Under the pieces are notes generated by a model. It was not told the DNA's origin. It worked only from the letters and a program-made list of their open reading frames with translations, and searched no databases. Positions 14,201 through 27,281 of a stretch of DNA of 64,000 nucleotides are shown in pieces. This DNA comes from Limanda limanda (Eukaryota; Chordata; Actinopteri; Pleuronectiformes; Pleuronectidae). Location of the stretch: assembly GCF_963576545.1 (NCBI RefSeq), contig NC_083651.1, positions 24,555,748-24,619,747 of the forward strand, read 5' to 3'. The number at the start of each line of letters is the position of its first letter. The first letter of the stretch is position 1. The position numbers and the translations under genes were made by a program.

Positions 14201-17200
14201 CAATAGTTCATAGGTGTTGAATGAATCAGCAGAGACCTATCACTTACAGTGATGTTATTAGGATGTTCATATGCTTGAGGCATGATTCCATGCAAAGTCA
14301 ATATTGAAAAGAGGTGACTGAACACTGCTGTTGGAAGCTCTCACCGAGGCAAAGATCAGACTGCAGAATATTTTTCAAATTGGGCAAAAATGTACACAGA
14401 TCCTCAAGGAGAGAGAACAACACTAGAAAGCAGTTCTGAGTTCAGTTAGAGTCTGAGCATGTGAGCTACCACGCTAACATACACAATGGAAAACACACAT
14501 TTTTCTAGATAGCTTCAGCTAACCTGTTGAACTCACTGTTTACATGTCTCTGTCGTGTCTCAACACTTTATTTGTTCACTTTCACATAGCTAACTGATAG
14601 TAGAGATAACATGTGAGGCTTGTTTCTCATTCTTTATATATAGTGGATCCCATTTTCTGTTTGATTGGTTGGTATACTTATTTATGGAGTTTATGTACTA
14701 ACATTTTGAAAACAAATATTTAGTGATAACCACAGATGCCGGTGTCGACGTGCTGGAAACAAAAGCACAGGACCTCTGCAGCAGAATGAATACGTTACGC
14801 CCTGCCTCTGCCTGCTGCTCCACCCCTCGCCTGAAGATGGAGGAGACTTCCGTGTCGTTGTGAACACGTCTGAGTGGAGAATCTCCAGCTGTGTTGTTCA
14901 TGTGTAAATGATAAACAAAGTTTGGAGTCAATTGTGCGGACACAAGGGCCGTGTGTGTACATTGTGACATTTGAGTTAGGCCTATATGTTAACAATGTGG
15001 GGATGGTTCTTAAATTGTTCTCAATGATTCACCAAACTCAAAAAACATTACTTCTGAGGCGAAACACAGGATAGGTGCGAGATGAATCAGGAAAGTGTTC
15101 TGGACACCAGTTCCAAGGGCTGCAGGAAGTTATTCTGTTCTCAATGACACTTCACCGAATTGCATTACTTTCTATGAATTTAAATAAAACACCACATTCC
15201 CAATCACCTCATCTCATACAAGTCTGCATAAATCACACCAATGCTGCGGAGGAATCAAGACATAGGCAGATGTTGGTCTTATCCCAATTAAATGGAGGTG
15301 TCATAACAGTAATTCAATTATTGGGTGAGCAGAGTAACAAAGTCCTCGCTGAACACAATGTCCACAATGAAACCAATCAACTGTGAAAAAACTACTTGGC
15401 AAGGGCACAGTTGCTGACTTTGGGGAATGGTCTTTTTTTCTTTCTTCATTGTTCAGCGCGGAGCAGTGTTACCTCTCTGCTTTATGCTATAACACTGAAA
15501 CAATTGAACAATTTAGCCATCTTAAATGTGCTGTTATCCATATATGGAAGGATAAGAGATAAAAGAAAAGAAGAAATAAGAACAGCAGTCAGGTTATAAG
15601 CATCACCTTTGTCTCTTGAAAAATGCATTTCCTGAAAATTCAATGATGTCGAAAGAAACTATATGTTTGAGTGTGCTTTTTTTTGTAACAGCTCCATAAC
15701 TAAATGACAGATGGTATGTAGCTTAGTTTACATTTCGATCCAACTGAAAGTGACATTCACAGTCCTGGCTGAAAAGACACTGAATGAATGCGTATTATTT
15801 TAATCCTCTGTCACACATTGACCTGCTATCAGCACAAATACAATCCCAAGCACTGATCTCCAGGAAGGTACATTAAAGATTTACCATGGTTGGATTTGCT
15901 GCTGCCTTGGTGCAGCCTTATTTGTTATATCTGTATCCATTTACAACGATACGGTGCCTTCTAACCTCCTAGGAAGTGCACATTTTTCTCATCAAAGATT
16001 CTGTTGTCAAAAGTGGGGTCATCTGAACAAGCAGCTAAAATCAGCTGTAGTCATCTCCTGCTCACTACTTCTGATTTATGGCCCCGAACATACTTGGTAT
16101 TAACATTTAGTTTGTATGATCTGATATCAAGAACACAGCTCTGAGTGTGCGTTCACACCTGGCATTAATATGCGACTCAACATGTGTCTTATGACCGGAT
16201 CTCCGATTGTTTCTCCCTTCCCTGCCCTATAGGCAGATAAACACGCACATCATTTGGCTAGCAAAGATGTAGTGCAAGGTAGGAAGCAGCAAGGAGAAGA
16301 AGAAGAAATCATAAAACACAGACAACACATTCAAGGCAGAGCAAATTGCTTCTGTTGTTGTTGTTGTTGCCTGTTGCTACAGTTTAAATGAGGCCTCTGG
16401 CACTGGTATGTGTACGTATTCTGCTTACACTGAAGATATCAGTTGAGTAGTGTCGAGCCCGGTCCCGTCTGGACTGGACAGCGTCGTGTTCATGAATTCG
16501 AGGTTCAAATGGGAAAGGTTAATAATTTAGACAAGTTCCATGTTCAAAAGTTTCACAGTAATAAATGTATTGTATAAGAACAATACTTACAATGTCTCTG
16601 GGGTTCTGCCGGACACGTCACCAGGTTCTCTGGATCATGTCTGAAGAAGCCCAGAGTGACAAATTACAACACATTATATAGAGAGAAACTGGGTGTGGCC
16701 TGAGATGGGAGAAGTACATTTGGCATGAGGAAAGGTTTGAGTCCAATAGAAGACGTGCACCTCAGAGGTGGGAAGGTTTGAGTCCTACAATGGGTGTTTG
16801 AGATGTGGGAACGCTACCTACATGCAAACCCCGGAATGAAAGTTCAACAACGTCTTTTCTGTGTAGATACAAAGCATTTGAATACCTGCTAGCGGAGTGA
16901 AAACCTTTAATGGAAACCACTCATCTATGCAAGTAATAGCAGTTTGACATTTGCCTAGATAACGCAGGCTTCTGCCCTGTTGAGCGATTCTTTAGGTCAC
17001 ATAAGTTTATTCCCCATCCTATATGTGTGTGTGTCAATGCAGAGAATATGAGCGCGCAAGCAAATGACATTTGATATAATCACATTACCCAAACTGTATT
17101 TTATTATCAGATTGACACATGTTCGTGTGCTTGGTTACCAGTCAGTTGCAATGGCTGGTTCCTGTTTTGTCGCTCTCTGGCACACAGTGTGTTTGAAGAA

Positions 17201-20200
17201 CCAACTACCATATACATGTTGTTCAGTTACACAGGTTACAGTTGTCGTTTATACTTTTTATTATGCACTATTGATTATATGGACTATACAGCTGATATTA
17301 TTCATAGGATACAGGTAAAGCATAGATATCTCAACAGTAGGCAGTCCTTCAATGTGACAGGACCATATTCCTGTCACACTGCTAAAATAATGTGTACACA
17401 TGTGGCCCAGACCCCCTCTGGTTGTGATCTGGTGTTTACGGATTGCTATCCAGCTGTGGCTGTTCTTTTCTGTTCAGTCTATTAATAAGCAGTGGTGCTG
17501 CTGGGCAATATTAACTAACCTCTTACATCTAAAAGCCTGTTTGTCAAAGTGGTGACAGATTGTGTTAACTTGATAAAGTGAAAACATTTGGATAATACCT
17601 ACATTCTGAATTAGTTATGACACAGCAATATAGCCTCATAAGTTTAAACAGTTAGTATAAAGGTCAAAACGTACAAATTACAGTGAGTATATAAAAATTA
17701 ATTCAACTGTTACCATCTTTTTACACTGAAATAACAGGGGATCACAGAGACTCCGGGAAGTTACTGCTCCCTGCAAATAAATAGTATAACACATAACCTC
17801 CAATAGAAAAGGTGAATTGAATTTTTTTGTACACAGGACATATCAGTTAGCTTCAGATATTTTGTTACATGCTTCTCTGTTTTCTGATTTTATACCTAGA
17901 GATTATACAAATTTACATGTGAGTGGTCTTACTCATCTATCTCCCTCCCCAAATTAAGCAAGCATACTTTCCAATAAAAGGAATATGATGGATGGTCAAT
18001 CTCTGCTTCAGACTTTTAAAGCTGCTAAAGTTTGAGTAGCGGAGTGATTCTCTGTTACCACTGAGTGAAACCCCTCGTATAGTCCTGTTATCTTAAGTGA
18101 TTTATCTCATCTTATCTTAGTATGAGCTACATCATTGAAGAAGTTGTTATTGTTTTTAAAAAGGACACTCAGTTAGTCATTAATGTCAAATCCAGTGATA
18201 AATTGGAACTAAATAAATGGATAACCGCATATACATATATAAGTATGCATTTATGAATGTATACTCCTGGGCTAGCAGCATCATCCTTCATCATGTAGAT
18301 ATTGTTACCACAGCATGAAAAAAAATTACAAATTTATCCCTTAATGATAATGACATGGGGGTATGAGTCATCATTACCTCACAGGTCACTGCAGCCTCTA
18401 CTCTCATCTCCTGCATTTAGTTTCTTACTGGACAATATAGCAGCTGGTTTTGACTGAGGGACAGCTCCTTGAAGCGCTGCGTCTCACCAGACATGCGTTT
18501 TTGTCCCAGTTCTTTCATTCTGCATCACCATTGTCATAAACCTTGTTTCCATTCAAGTCAGGAAACTGTTTTCAGTCATAAAACTCTGATAAACATGTTG
18601 TGATTTGTGGAGACCAAAGTAGGTGGTCAGTCTCAAGAGAAGTTATGTTGACAGCAACTATTCACACTATTGTAAGGTGACAATAAGTGAACGTTTTCTG
18701 AACAGCTTCTTTCAGTGGCTAAAAACTGATCACATCATCCAAACGTCTGTTTGCAGTTAGGGCCAAGTGGAGGCATGCTGATGTGTATCAGAGAGTATTA
18801 TGGTGTATGAGTTGATACCCTCACAGTATAAGTTGTGATTTCCCCTCCGAGCACTGCAAGTCACTTGCTCAGCCAACAGCAGGATGCCTCCCAGGCGGTT
18901 CGGTGAGCGCAGACTGCCACTCACATGGAGACTTGCCTTTAGCTATGTTGACTGCCAAGGGGCCAAAGGGCTCTGGAGCTTATTGCTGAACTATTCAGCT
19001 GTCACTCATTGTGGAGTAGATGCTGGGAGATAATGGAGGGCTCGAGAGAGGGAATGAAGAGGCACATTCATCATCCTGCCCACAGAGCCTCAACAAATCC
19101 TCCCAGATGTGTGTTTTATATTTGACGGTAAAGAGGTTTGGAAGACGCCACCCAGGCAGAATAAACAGGCCGACAGTGAATCAGAATCTGTAGTCAAACA
19201 CTATAAAGAGAACTCATCAATCAGAAGGAGAGAGGTTCTTGAGAAGCACTTAGGCTGTCACAGCAGTTTCTGAGCTAAGGACCAGGTCTGGCAAATTGTT
19301 GGAAAGAGGCTGATGGCAGAGGGTACCACAATAAAAGACCAGGAAAAATATTAAAGGCTCACTGAGATTCTCTTCTTCTCTTAGATGCCACCCGTTTATT
19401 AGCTCCACCAAGGAGTTTATATTTTCACAGTGTATGTTTGTCTATTTGCTTGTTTGTATTTTTATTTTTAAGCAGGACAACACAAAAACTACAAAACACT
19501 GAACTTGGTGGAGGGCTTGCACATTGGCATGGGAAGATACTTTTAAATCTATGTGCCAATGCAAATTAAGGGGCAGATCCATTTTTCTCACTCTTTGAAC
19601 ATTTAAAATAATGCTTTTTTCAATGGTGGTAATTTTTTAGAGAATAGCGCCGACAATTCAATGAGGTCTTCAGACATAACAACTATACAACCATGTGTAG
19701 GATTGCTTGGGGAAAGTGCTTTATTGTCATTCTAGTAATATTTGGCTTGATTTACCTTTTCCATGCAATTCCATCTCTGTTCTTGTCATGTTGCAAAAGG
19801 TTCTGTCTTCTAGAATTTCTGCATTTTTTTGCGACTTTATTTTGGCCTTTTTAAAAAAAAAAGATTCGTTCCAGCATGCTAATAGCATACCAGCATTATG
19901 AGAGGGTTTTACAATCCAGGAATTCCCCCCTTCATGTCTTTTTGGGGATTTTATCACACATGATAAACAAGGTTATTTCTGATAAAGAATCTCACTTACT
20001 CAATTTCGGTTAAAGAGTGTCCTCGTTGGTAATCCTAAAAAAAAATCTTTCCAACTCTGAAAAAATGTAAGCGATACAGCCCAACCCAGCATCCACGCTA
20101 CTTGAACACACACCGCTATAAAAAGGCGACTTGGCTGTGAGTTGCTTGCTAACTTCTGGCTATCGCCTCCGCTACAGCGGTGTATGTCTCTCCAGCTTGT

Positions 20201-23200
20201 GAAGACTCGGTATAAGATAGTCATATGCAGTAAAAGCACCGGGAGTGTGAGTGCAGACAGGCAGGTATGTAGAGTTTGTGACAGACCAGTTTGCCAGCCA
20301 ATCACTTAATTCGGTCCAAATGCAATAATTGGTTGCGTTTATTACAGTCCTGTGAGGGCCACAGACACAGGCTTTCTTTCATGGCTTTTGGGAGACTTTA
20401 TTTGATATCGATGGCCATTGGGACGGGAAGGGGATTTCAACAAATAAGATAAAAAAGTGTTTTAGAAACAACCCTACCTTTAAAGCCTGTCTTGGTTCTT
20501 AGTTGCTCTTATTTATTGAGCTCTTTCTATTGATTTCCACTTCAGCCTCAGTTGGAAAAGATGAAGCTTAGAGGAACAGCCCATTAAAGATGTTTTATTT
20601 CTCAAGAAATTTACTTCAGGCAAAGATCACAATGAATACAGGACTAGATCATCAAGTTTTTCTCTGCTGTTGACAGTTTATGTCAATAACATTTTTCTGT
20701 GAATTGTTTTTGAAATGTACTTTATGCAGATTGAGACGCATTTATTTTGTCCGAGTATGAATATCAGAAATCCACCTTGAAAATGTCAAATAACTTAGGT
20801 CTAACACAAACGATTTTTAAATAAAGCTGAGGAGTTTACTCAACACACTTCTTGAATCAAAGTGTTGACAAATAACAACAGCGTTTGCGGTTCATTCATT
20901 TTCTTAAGCATTTGAGAACCCCTTCCTTCTTTCTTTCTCTTCAGCCTTGGTGATTGCTCCTATCTGAAATGGGTTGAAAGAGTTATAGGTTACAGGCCAA
21001 AGGATGAAGGCAGCCAAACACAATTAATATTCAATTCACAAAAGCTGTGTCACAGTGACTGAAAGTAATCTAAAGCAATTAACCTTCTGTCCTAGACGTG
21101 ATGTGCTGGCGACTTAATAAGAATGTTCTCTGCTTTTAATTACTCTCTATAGTTGCAGAGCCCAACCAAGATTTGAGTTGTCTCAAGGTAAAGCCGACGC
21201 AGGCAAGACCCTCGGCCACTTGAGAGATAACTGAATGATGTGTGTACAACATCAGCCACTGCTTTTAAAGTAGGAATCAGTGGAACTCAATGTGTCCAAG
21301 AGATACTCTGTAAAGTGTCAGCAATACCACTGTAAAGTTAATGAAAACATTTTTAAATTAAGGCAAGAAATTTGAAAGTACTAGAATGGAAAAGGCCAGG
21401 CTTCTCAGGCATTTCAAATTTTTGCAATAGTAACACTTAAAAATATTTGACTCTACTTCAGTGTAAAATCTTGGACACCTTAACACAACTAAATGCACAA
21501 AAGACTTCCTGCCAACAACATTTAATAAACATGTTTAGAGGATGATGTCTTTTGTACCAGTTCAAGACTTTCAATTGTCTACAAAACTGAACTGAGCTGG
21601 TATATTTAGATGAAAAAAATACACAAAGGCAGTAAACAATTTTGATGTAGTCCTTCAAGTGCATTAACAGACTGTTCATCAACCATTTGTCACAAACAGA
21701 TTAAGTGAGGTGATGACTTTCTTGATTATACAGAAAATACTAGTCATGAAGGAGAAATCACCCTGAGCTCATAATACACCTTCTGAGCTAATGACCAAAT
21801 CTTCCTCTTTTTATCTCTGTCTCACATTCACGCTGTTTTAATTTTGATTGTCGGTCCTGATAAGGCTAGAACCGCGGAAAAAATTAAACAAGAAAGGGAA
21901 AAGTGTGAGTGAGTGTGAGAGAGGCACTCCTATGCAATGTCCATTGTATAGAAGTTGGTGGATAGTAACGTTTTCTATGTCATCATTTCCAGCACACTGG
22001 GGAAGAAGTTCCTGATAGTTGCTGCTGCGACTGCTGCGATGTTACCAGTGCATATTTTGGTTGCTTGATTATTTGCTTGTGGGCCACTTGGAGAATCACA
22101 GCTTTCAAGTTTTCTTGTGTTGAAACTGTTCTTAATCCCATGCGATCTATATGATCAAGAAACTAATCTTAATCATCACCAACTAGAGCCTCTTGCAAAG
22201 CAGTCGACAAGAGATCCTGCTTAGGCTGACTTTGATACAACATCATGAAGTCATCAGGGAGGCGTGAGTGAGCCGAGAAGGAAAATATCAATGGTCCTTA
22301 AATCCCTTGACCAATATTCAACCAACAGATCTCCATTCTTCCTCTTGCCATTTTTGGGATAGCGATGGCACCATCACTTCTGCAACCATTGCTGCACAGT
22401 CTAAAAATTCTGTCCAGAAGGCAGAATAAAGGTCCCTGGACACACCATCCACATCTGCAACAATTTCATAAGCCGTATTTCAAAGAGCAGCTTATCATGG
22501 ACTACCCTTGAATTGGGTTATCAGTTCATCTAAGAGATTCAATCTGTGAAGTTCCGCAGTCACATGCAAAAGTTCATTAGAAGGTCTTGGTGGGCCAGCA
22601 GGTACTGAGAATGAATAGGAGTTGAGGTGTAGATGTTAGTGTTAATTTGTGCCTCTTCTATTGGGAGGCTAGGCTCAAAAGGGACCGTCACATCAAAAAT
22701 GCCTCAAAATGGTTCACCTTGCATAGGACCAAAAATGACTTCCCAAGTATTGCACAAAGATGTAAGATCGAAAATCTCAACAGCAGTAGAGACAAACTCT
22801 GACATATTGGTGGTATCTGCAGTTCACTGTCTAGTTATTTCTGTGTCAGCTGCTCAAAAGTTTATTTTGTGTTTTTCTGTTGCTTGTCTGTCCCTCTGCC
22901 ATTTCTGTGAACATGAATTCTCTATTGGTCAGATGCTCTGTGAACAGGTAAGATCTTAACTCTGATAAGAAATGTTTTTTTTACATACATTGTGGCAAAC
23001 AGGCATTAGGTTTTTTCTGTACCTCAACTGCCTTCACAAGCTTTGCCAGAGCCACTGCTGCAGTTGAACAAAAAAAGCACAATTTGTTATTATTATTATG
23101 ATTATTATGATTATTGTTATTATGATTATTATGATTATTGTTATTATTATTATTATTACACTATACCCTGGGGTTTTGCCAATTCACTGTAAAGTAACTA

Positions 23201-26200
23201 TACTCGCTGAGGTTTCTCTGCTGCATCTGTAGTCAAGATGCACTTCTGGAAACCTTGAGTATTGACGGACAGAAAGTTACAAACAACACAAGAGTAACAT
23301 TTACTTACAAGTATGTGCTTCATTGACCTTGTGCCTCTGTCAGTAGACAGACTGGTTATAAAATGGCTCAACTGAGGATATGAGACTGAGCTGTAAATAT
23401 ACACAGTGAATTCCAGGCCTGTGATTCACTTGTGAGTAGGACTTGATGTGAAATAAAGATTAAACTGAACATGAAATCATACATGACTTATTCAAAGACT
23501 GGTGTGTGTACTTGTACAGATATCTGATATAAATACATTGATGATGGTCCTCACTAAGACAGATGAACAAACATGTGTGTGTGTGTGTATCAGTAAACAC
23601 CGAGCATGTGTGACGATGGCATCCTTTGGGATGCAGAGAAATGATGCAACCGACTCAAACTAATGCTTGTTTCCAAAGTTGACTATGACTGTTTGTGGTT
23701 TCATGAATTAAACATCAGGTCATTACATCGACATCATATTTATGATCAAAATCATTGTTAATCACTGTCATCTGTGAAGTGAGTCCAGTGCCTTTGTACC
23801 AAAACAAAGAAATCTCACTATTGTATGCTGCTATGCGGTTCCAGTTCAGATATGTCATATCTGTGACAAATCTCTAGAATAGTAGCTGGTTGTCACCTGC
23901 AGATAGCAGCTGGAATGCACTGTGGTTTAAAGGTATTAAAAAGCTGCAGGTGTCTTTTTTTTCTTCCTGTCAGCCTGACCTTTCTCTTTTGCAAAGGTAC
24001 CCATCTGCGATTAGAGGCAGACATTATTCATAAATGCATATATATAACCCTCTTTTTGTAAAAATAAATTAAATTTTATTTTATTATTACTGTATTATAT
24101 ATACTGTCTAAATCTTCTCGCTTCTTCTTACTACTGAACTACATATATATATATATTTTTTTTTTTAATACTTTTTTTTGTACATGGATCTACCCACTTT
24201 TTCAGACCTTGTACTGAATAAATGCTGTGACAATACTCATTTTGAATCTGAAAAGACTGTAAAACAGCTTTACATCAGAAATGAAATTCATCGTCCAGTC
24301 TGCCTGAAGCGTGTGAGTGTGTCTGTCTGTAAATGTGAGGGCTACTTTAGAACATGCAGGATATATTAACATTATCATATTTTTGGTGAGAGTGTGTGTG
24401 TTATATATTTTTTGCATTTTTTCAGGCAGCGGAACTTGATTGTTTTAGTGAACATGTTGGCAAAAAACTTCAGATTTCCCCAATTTCCTTCCGACAACTC
24501 CTGACTAAAACATTTTTAGTCTTTGGCTGGTAAAGTGTCCACTTTTTCCACTAGCTAATTGGTAACTGTGTTCCTGGGCAGATGGTGCACAGTAAGTGAT
24601 GTGGAAATTCTTTTTTGACAACCAAACCAGGTTGTTAAGAGCATTCAGTGCAGATACAGGTCCAAAATCAAACTGACCTGAAAGACACTGCAACACTGAG
24701 AGGAACTATACATTTGGGTTTTGCACTTCAGTACACTCGTTATATATCAAATATAATTCACTGATAATATAAGTGATATATATTTGATTAACTTTGAAGA
24801 AGTGTTTTGTAAACAAGAGAAAATTACTTTGTTATCAATCTAGTGTACTAATTCCACTAACATCTGTCTCTCTGTATGTGGAAAGCATATCTTACAAACA
24901 GTTCATCCTATTGGCTTCACAATTACAATGTCCTCGGAAGTGCAGTGCAGAGGTTGGTGTGATTTGTATACGTGATACATTCAATATTAATACAATTTTA
25001 ATTATCAGCGCTCTATAGCAGACAGTGGGGACATTGTGAAATCAGTCTGCGGATCAAGTTGAACATGTCTTCTCCTGCGACTTTGGATTAAGAACTGCAG
25101 AAGTTGCTAACTGGGTCAAACCGTGGGTCAAAATCGCAGCCAGATCATTTGATAATTTGATTTGATTTTACCACATCGGACTGAGAAACAGACACACTCC
25201 GTCATGGCAATAATATTAATAGAATTACTTCCTCTTTGGCAATTTGTCTACAAAGTGAAAGCATGTTTGTTTTGTCACAGCAGTGCTTTATATCTACCTG
25301 AATTACAGATGTGTTATTATGAAAAGTTGTATATTTGGGTCTTGTCACTGTGTCGTTTGCTTAACAGACCTCTGAACATGTAATATAACACCTTTCCAGT
25401 AAATAATTCACACTAATAATAAGAAACCCCGCACAAACAGTAATGCAGCTTATTCTGTTTCATTTTAGGAAAAACATTGAAATACTCGCTGTAGATAAAC
25501 CAGATACAATGAATGAAACGTTTTCTAACCTGATTGCATCATAGACTGTTTATATAAAGCTCTGTATTCAAACTGAAAAAAGAAAAGAGTGAAGGTATAT
25601 TATACAACAGGAGGACTCACTAATGATAAGGAATAATTCTGAAGAATACTAGACTTGAAAAAAAGCCTATTCTAAACAGGCAGGTTTAGAACAGGTACTG
25701 CACTGGTTGCTTAAAAGAACAGCACAACATAAGGTACAAAAGTAAGTTCATATCACACAGCTTGCTTCCCCAGTTTCTGGAACTTAGTTCCTGTGTTTCG
25801 GTCTGTGACCAGTTTTTCTTCAAGGCTGCTGTATGTTTTGGTGTTTCTCTTATCTATCGCCAATAGGGCATATCAGGTGTGAATATCTATGCTTTCCTTG
25901 CCTCTTGTGTTGAATGTTACCCGATGTTCAGTGAACCAAAAAGCCGCTAATATGTGCAGGGTGTCTACCCAAAAGCCAACACAATATTATTCTGCAAATT
26001 GTGTTTTTTGTGACTGGACAGCTGCACGATTCAAGCATATGTCCACATTTGTCATCAAGGTTAAAACATCATTCAAAAAAACTAAAGAAGCAGTAACAAT
26101 CATAAACTGGTTTATCTGCTCTGTTTCTGTCAGTTCACACCCTAAACAAAAGCAGCCTCAGCACCAGTGAGTAAGTAGGTTTAAGTGAACAGTGACAGTT

Positions 26201-27281
26201 TTAACACAGCCTGGACTTGACTTCATCACCATCACTCGTGGTGCAGATTCAATGTGGTATTTTCACTCTGTAAATAGCTGAGGAGGTTGTCTGACATTTC
26301 CAAACATCCCTGGCTGGATGTGATGGTAATAAAATAACATTACGCAGACACACACACACCATGCACCAAGAGGATCATCTGCTAACATTCCTGTTAATTC
26401 ATTTCAGATATTTCCACTTTTACAGAGGCCCTTAGATCCCAAATCAAATTAGTTCCGAGACCGTTCACACTGTACAAAAAAAGGAACAACAACTTACCAA
26501 GAAAAAGGATGGTTTGCTTCCTCGCCATCTTGACCTTTGAACTTTCATGCTTTGATGCTCTTTGTATTCCATTGGGCTCTCCGTCTATTGAACCCATAGG
26601 CTTCTGCAGGACCATGATCATGGCTCGGCACATGAAGGCCACGCAGATCAACACGACCATGTAGACGATGAACGCCCCAAAAATACTGACTCTGTACATC
26701 ACCCAGTGCTCCCTGAGATTGGTGCAGAACGTCAGATTTTGGACGGGCGTATCTTCTCGGACAGGAATGTGGCCCTGAGTTCCTGTGGCAACCAGCAATG
26801 GAAGGGCCACGAGCACGGACACCAGCCAAGCAAAGGTGATTAAGGCAGAGGTACGTTTCCCGCCCAGGGCTTTGAAGCGAAATGGGTGACAGATAGCCAC
26901 ATAGCGTTCAAAGCTAAGCGTGGCTACGTTTAGAATGGTGGCATAGCTGCACGCCTCGAACAAGAAGTTGTAGATCTTACAGGAAGCGTTGCCCGATGTG
27001 GAGCTGAATGGGAACCAGATGGCAAAGTAGAGCTCCACAGGCATGCCTATGAGGAGCACCAACAAATCAGAGCAGGCCAGACTAACCATGTGGTTGGTCA
27101 CATTCTTCTGCAGGTAGCCATTTCGCTGCAGCACCTGTGTCACTCTGATAGTGACTGAATTACCCACAATACCTGTCACTAGGATGAGGCTGTAAAAGAT
27201 CGTCATGAAGATTTTGACGGGGTAGTTTGGTTCAAGTTCTCTCCAGTCCTTCTCATCGGTTATCTCAATTTCCTCATCCAT
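7783..27281 (-). CDS. gpr39: gpr39, G protein-coupled receptor 39 (complete, two exons)
   Basis: GPR39 is a rhodopsin-class receptor of the ghrelin/neurotensin group, activated by extracellular zinc in mammals, with Gq/Gs-type signalling. Exons join(27281..26498, 8288..7783) give 429 aa (human 453). The start has a strong context (AACCATGG). Visible: TM1 with GNS (40-42), conserved TM2 SLACSD (67-72), TM3/ICL2 ERY (125-127), disulphide pair C101/C186, sequons N98 and N182, TM6 CWLP (271-274), TM7 NPFLY (316-320), and a Ser/Thr-rich acidic tail. The donor GGTAAGTT after codon 261 (phase 1) and the acceptor TTTTCCCTCAG restore the frame through TM6, the position of the single large intron in mammals. 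The N-terminus is short and has no histidines. It converges on lypd1. Identity is secure from the RVTQVLQ, SYATILNV and WLPNQIRR blocks. Confidence 0.95.
10798..10900 (-). repeat. SINE head fragment
   Basis: Read on -: GGCTGTGACTCATGGGGTAG, then GCGGGTCGTCTTCTAATCAG and GGTCGGTGGTTTGATCCCAG. These are A-box and B-box like segments shared with the other SINE copies; the body and tail are absent. Confidence 0.6.
10976..11066 (+). repeat. LINE-like 3' tail plus (TA)n
   Basis: 'tgaagcactttgtaacc' then 'ttttgaaaagtgctatacaaa' followed by a TA run at 11045-11065: the typical end of a teleost non-LTR element as I recall. No coding remnant adjoins it. Confidence 0.5.
11100..11260. mobile_element. 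MITE fragment, 'TCTGGAG' family
   Basis: Shares a run of motifs with 14715-14960: 'gccggtgtcgacgtgc' against 'gcctgtgtcgatgtgc', 'ctgcagcagaatgaatacgttacg' against 'ctgcagcagaattaatatgttacg', then 'tctgcct' and 'gaatctccag'. Truncated. Confidence 0.5.
11619..11641 (+). repeat. G-rich tract
   Basis: G4-A-G6-A-G11. It can form a G-quadruplex on the + strand; it lies deep in the gpr39 intron, where the transcribed RNA would be C-rich. Confidence 0.9.
12440..13030. repeat. dispersed repeat copy ('ctcacaactatgctgatggagga' family)
   Basis: Starts 'ttttctactcacaactatgctgatggaggagtggatgaagtgttcgagt', which matches 'ttatctacccaccactatgccgatggaggggtgggtgaagtgtttgagt' around 51205-51250. It is a frequent teleost interspersed repeat as I recall; boundaries not resolved. 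Confidence 0.55.
14715..14960. mobile_element. MITE fragment, 'TCTGGAG' family
   Basis: Contains 'gaacacgtctgagtggagaatctccagctgtgttgttcatgtgtaaatg', which aligns to 'gaacgcgtctgggcggagaatctcctgcagtgtcattcatgtgtgaatg' in the copy at 58030-58563. Terminal repeats not seen. Confidence 0.55.
16140..16810. mobile_element. possible MITE block
   Basis: Begins with 'tgtgcgttcacacctggcattaatatgcgact', a recurrent start of teleost non-autonomous elements as I recall. A matching inverted end was not found with confidence, so extent and class are tentative. Confidence 0.3.
19390..19560 (+). repeat. dispersed repeat fragment ('agctccaccaaggag' family)
   Basis: 'ttagctccaccaaggagtttatattttca' then 'cacaaaaactac' and 'gaacttggtggagg'. 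The inverse of the fragment at 30725-30915 ('ccaccaagtttccgggtgatctg...cttccttggcaaaac'). Confidence 0.5.
22030..22920 (-). pseudogene. decayed HECT-like multicopy ORF (G2E3-like family)
   Basis: Translating the - strand gives conserved-looking blocks separated by stops and at least one frameshift: ELHRLNLLDELITQFKGSP, then after stops VSRDLYSAFWTEFLDCAA and VPSLSQKWQEEEWRSVG, then ILVKGFKDH in another frame near 22315. These resemble the HECT-like C-terminal region of the multicopy 'G2/M phase-specific E3 ubiquitin ligase-like' proteins of teleosts, from memory (GVSRDVYSAFWxxF, W-RILVKG patterns). Farther 5' an open stretch (STAVEIFDLTSLCNTW...) may belong to the same ORF. It lies antisense-free in the gpr39 intron, in the same orientation as gpr39. 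It is not functional. The family assignment is by memory. Confidence 0.6.
23086..23159. repeat. (ATT/ATG)n simple repeat
   Basis: An imperfect trinucleotide array of TTA/ATG units in the gpr39 intron. Confidence 0.95.
26498..27281 (-). CDS. gpr39: gpr39 exon 1 (N-terminus to ICL3, TM1-TM5)
   Basis: 261 codons plus one base, ATG at 27279-27281. The donor GT is at 26497-26496 (sense G|GTAAGTT). Codes the extracellular N-terminus through the third intracellular loop (ARKQTILFL). Confidence 0.95.

Larger units (their letters stand above)
8289..26497 (-). other. gpr39 intron 1 (18.2 kb)
   Basis: A phase-1 GT-AG intron. I see no host coding exon inside it. It contains MITE-family fragments (11100-11260, 14715-14960), a SINE head (10800-10895), a TA repeat, a G-rich tract (11619-11641), a MITE-like block with a 'gcgttcacacctggcattaat' end (16140-16810), a 'ccaccaaggag' repeat fragment (19390-19560), a decayed HECT-like ORF (22030-22920) and an ATT/ATG repeat. 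Confidence 0.85.

Noticed and set aside
17064..17485. Two overlapping + strand frames of 84 and 98 codons
   Set aside because: No domain, start context or conserved residues; chance frames in AT-rich intron.
20000..20305. 101-codon hydrophobic frame on -
   Set aside because: Looks membrane-like, but no start context, splice sites or family match; probably part of a dispersed repeat.
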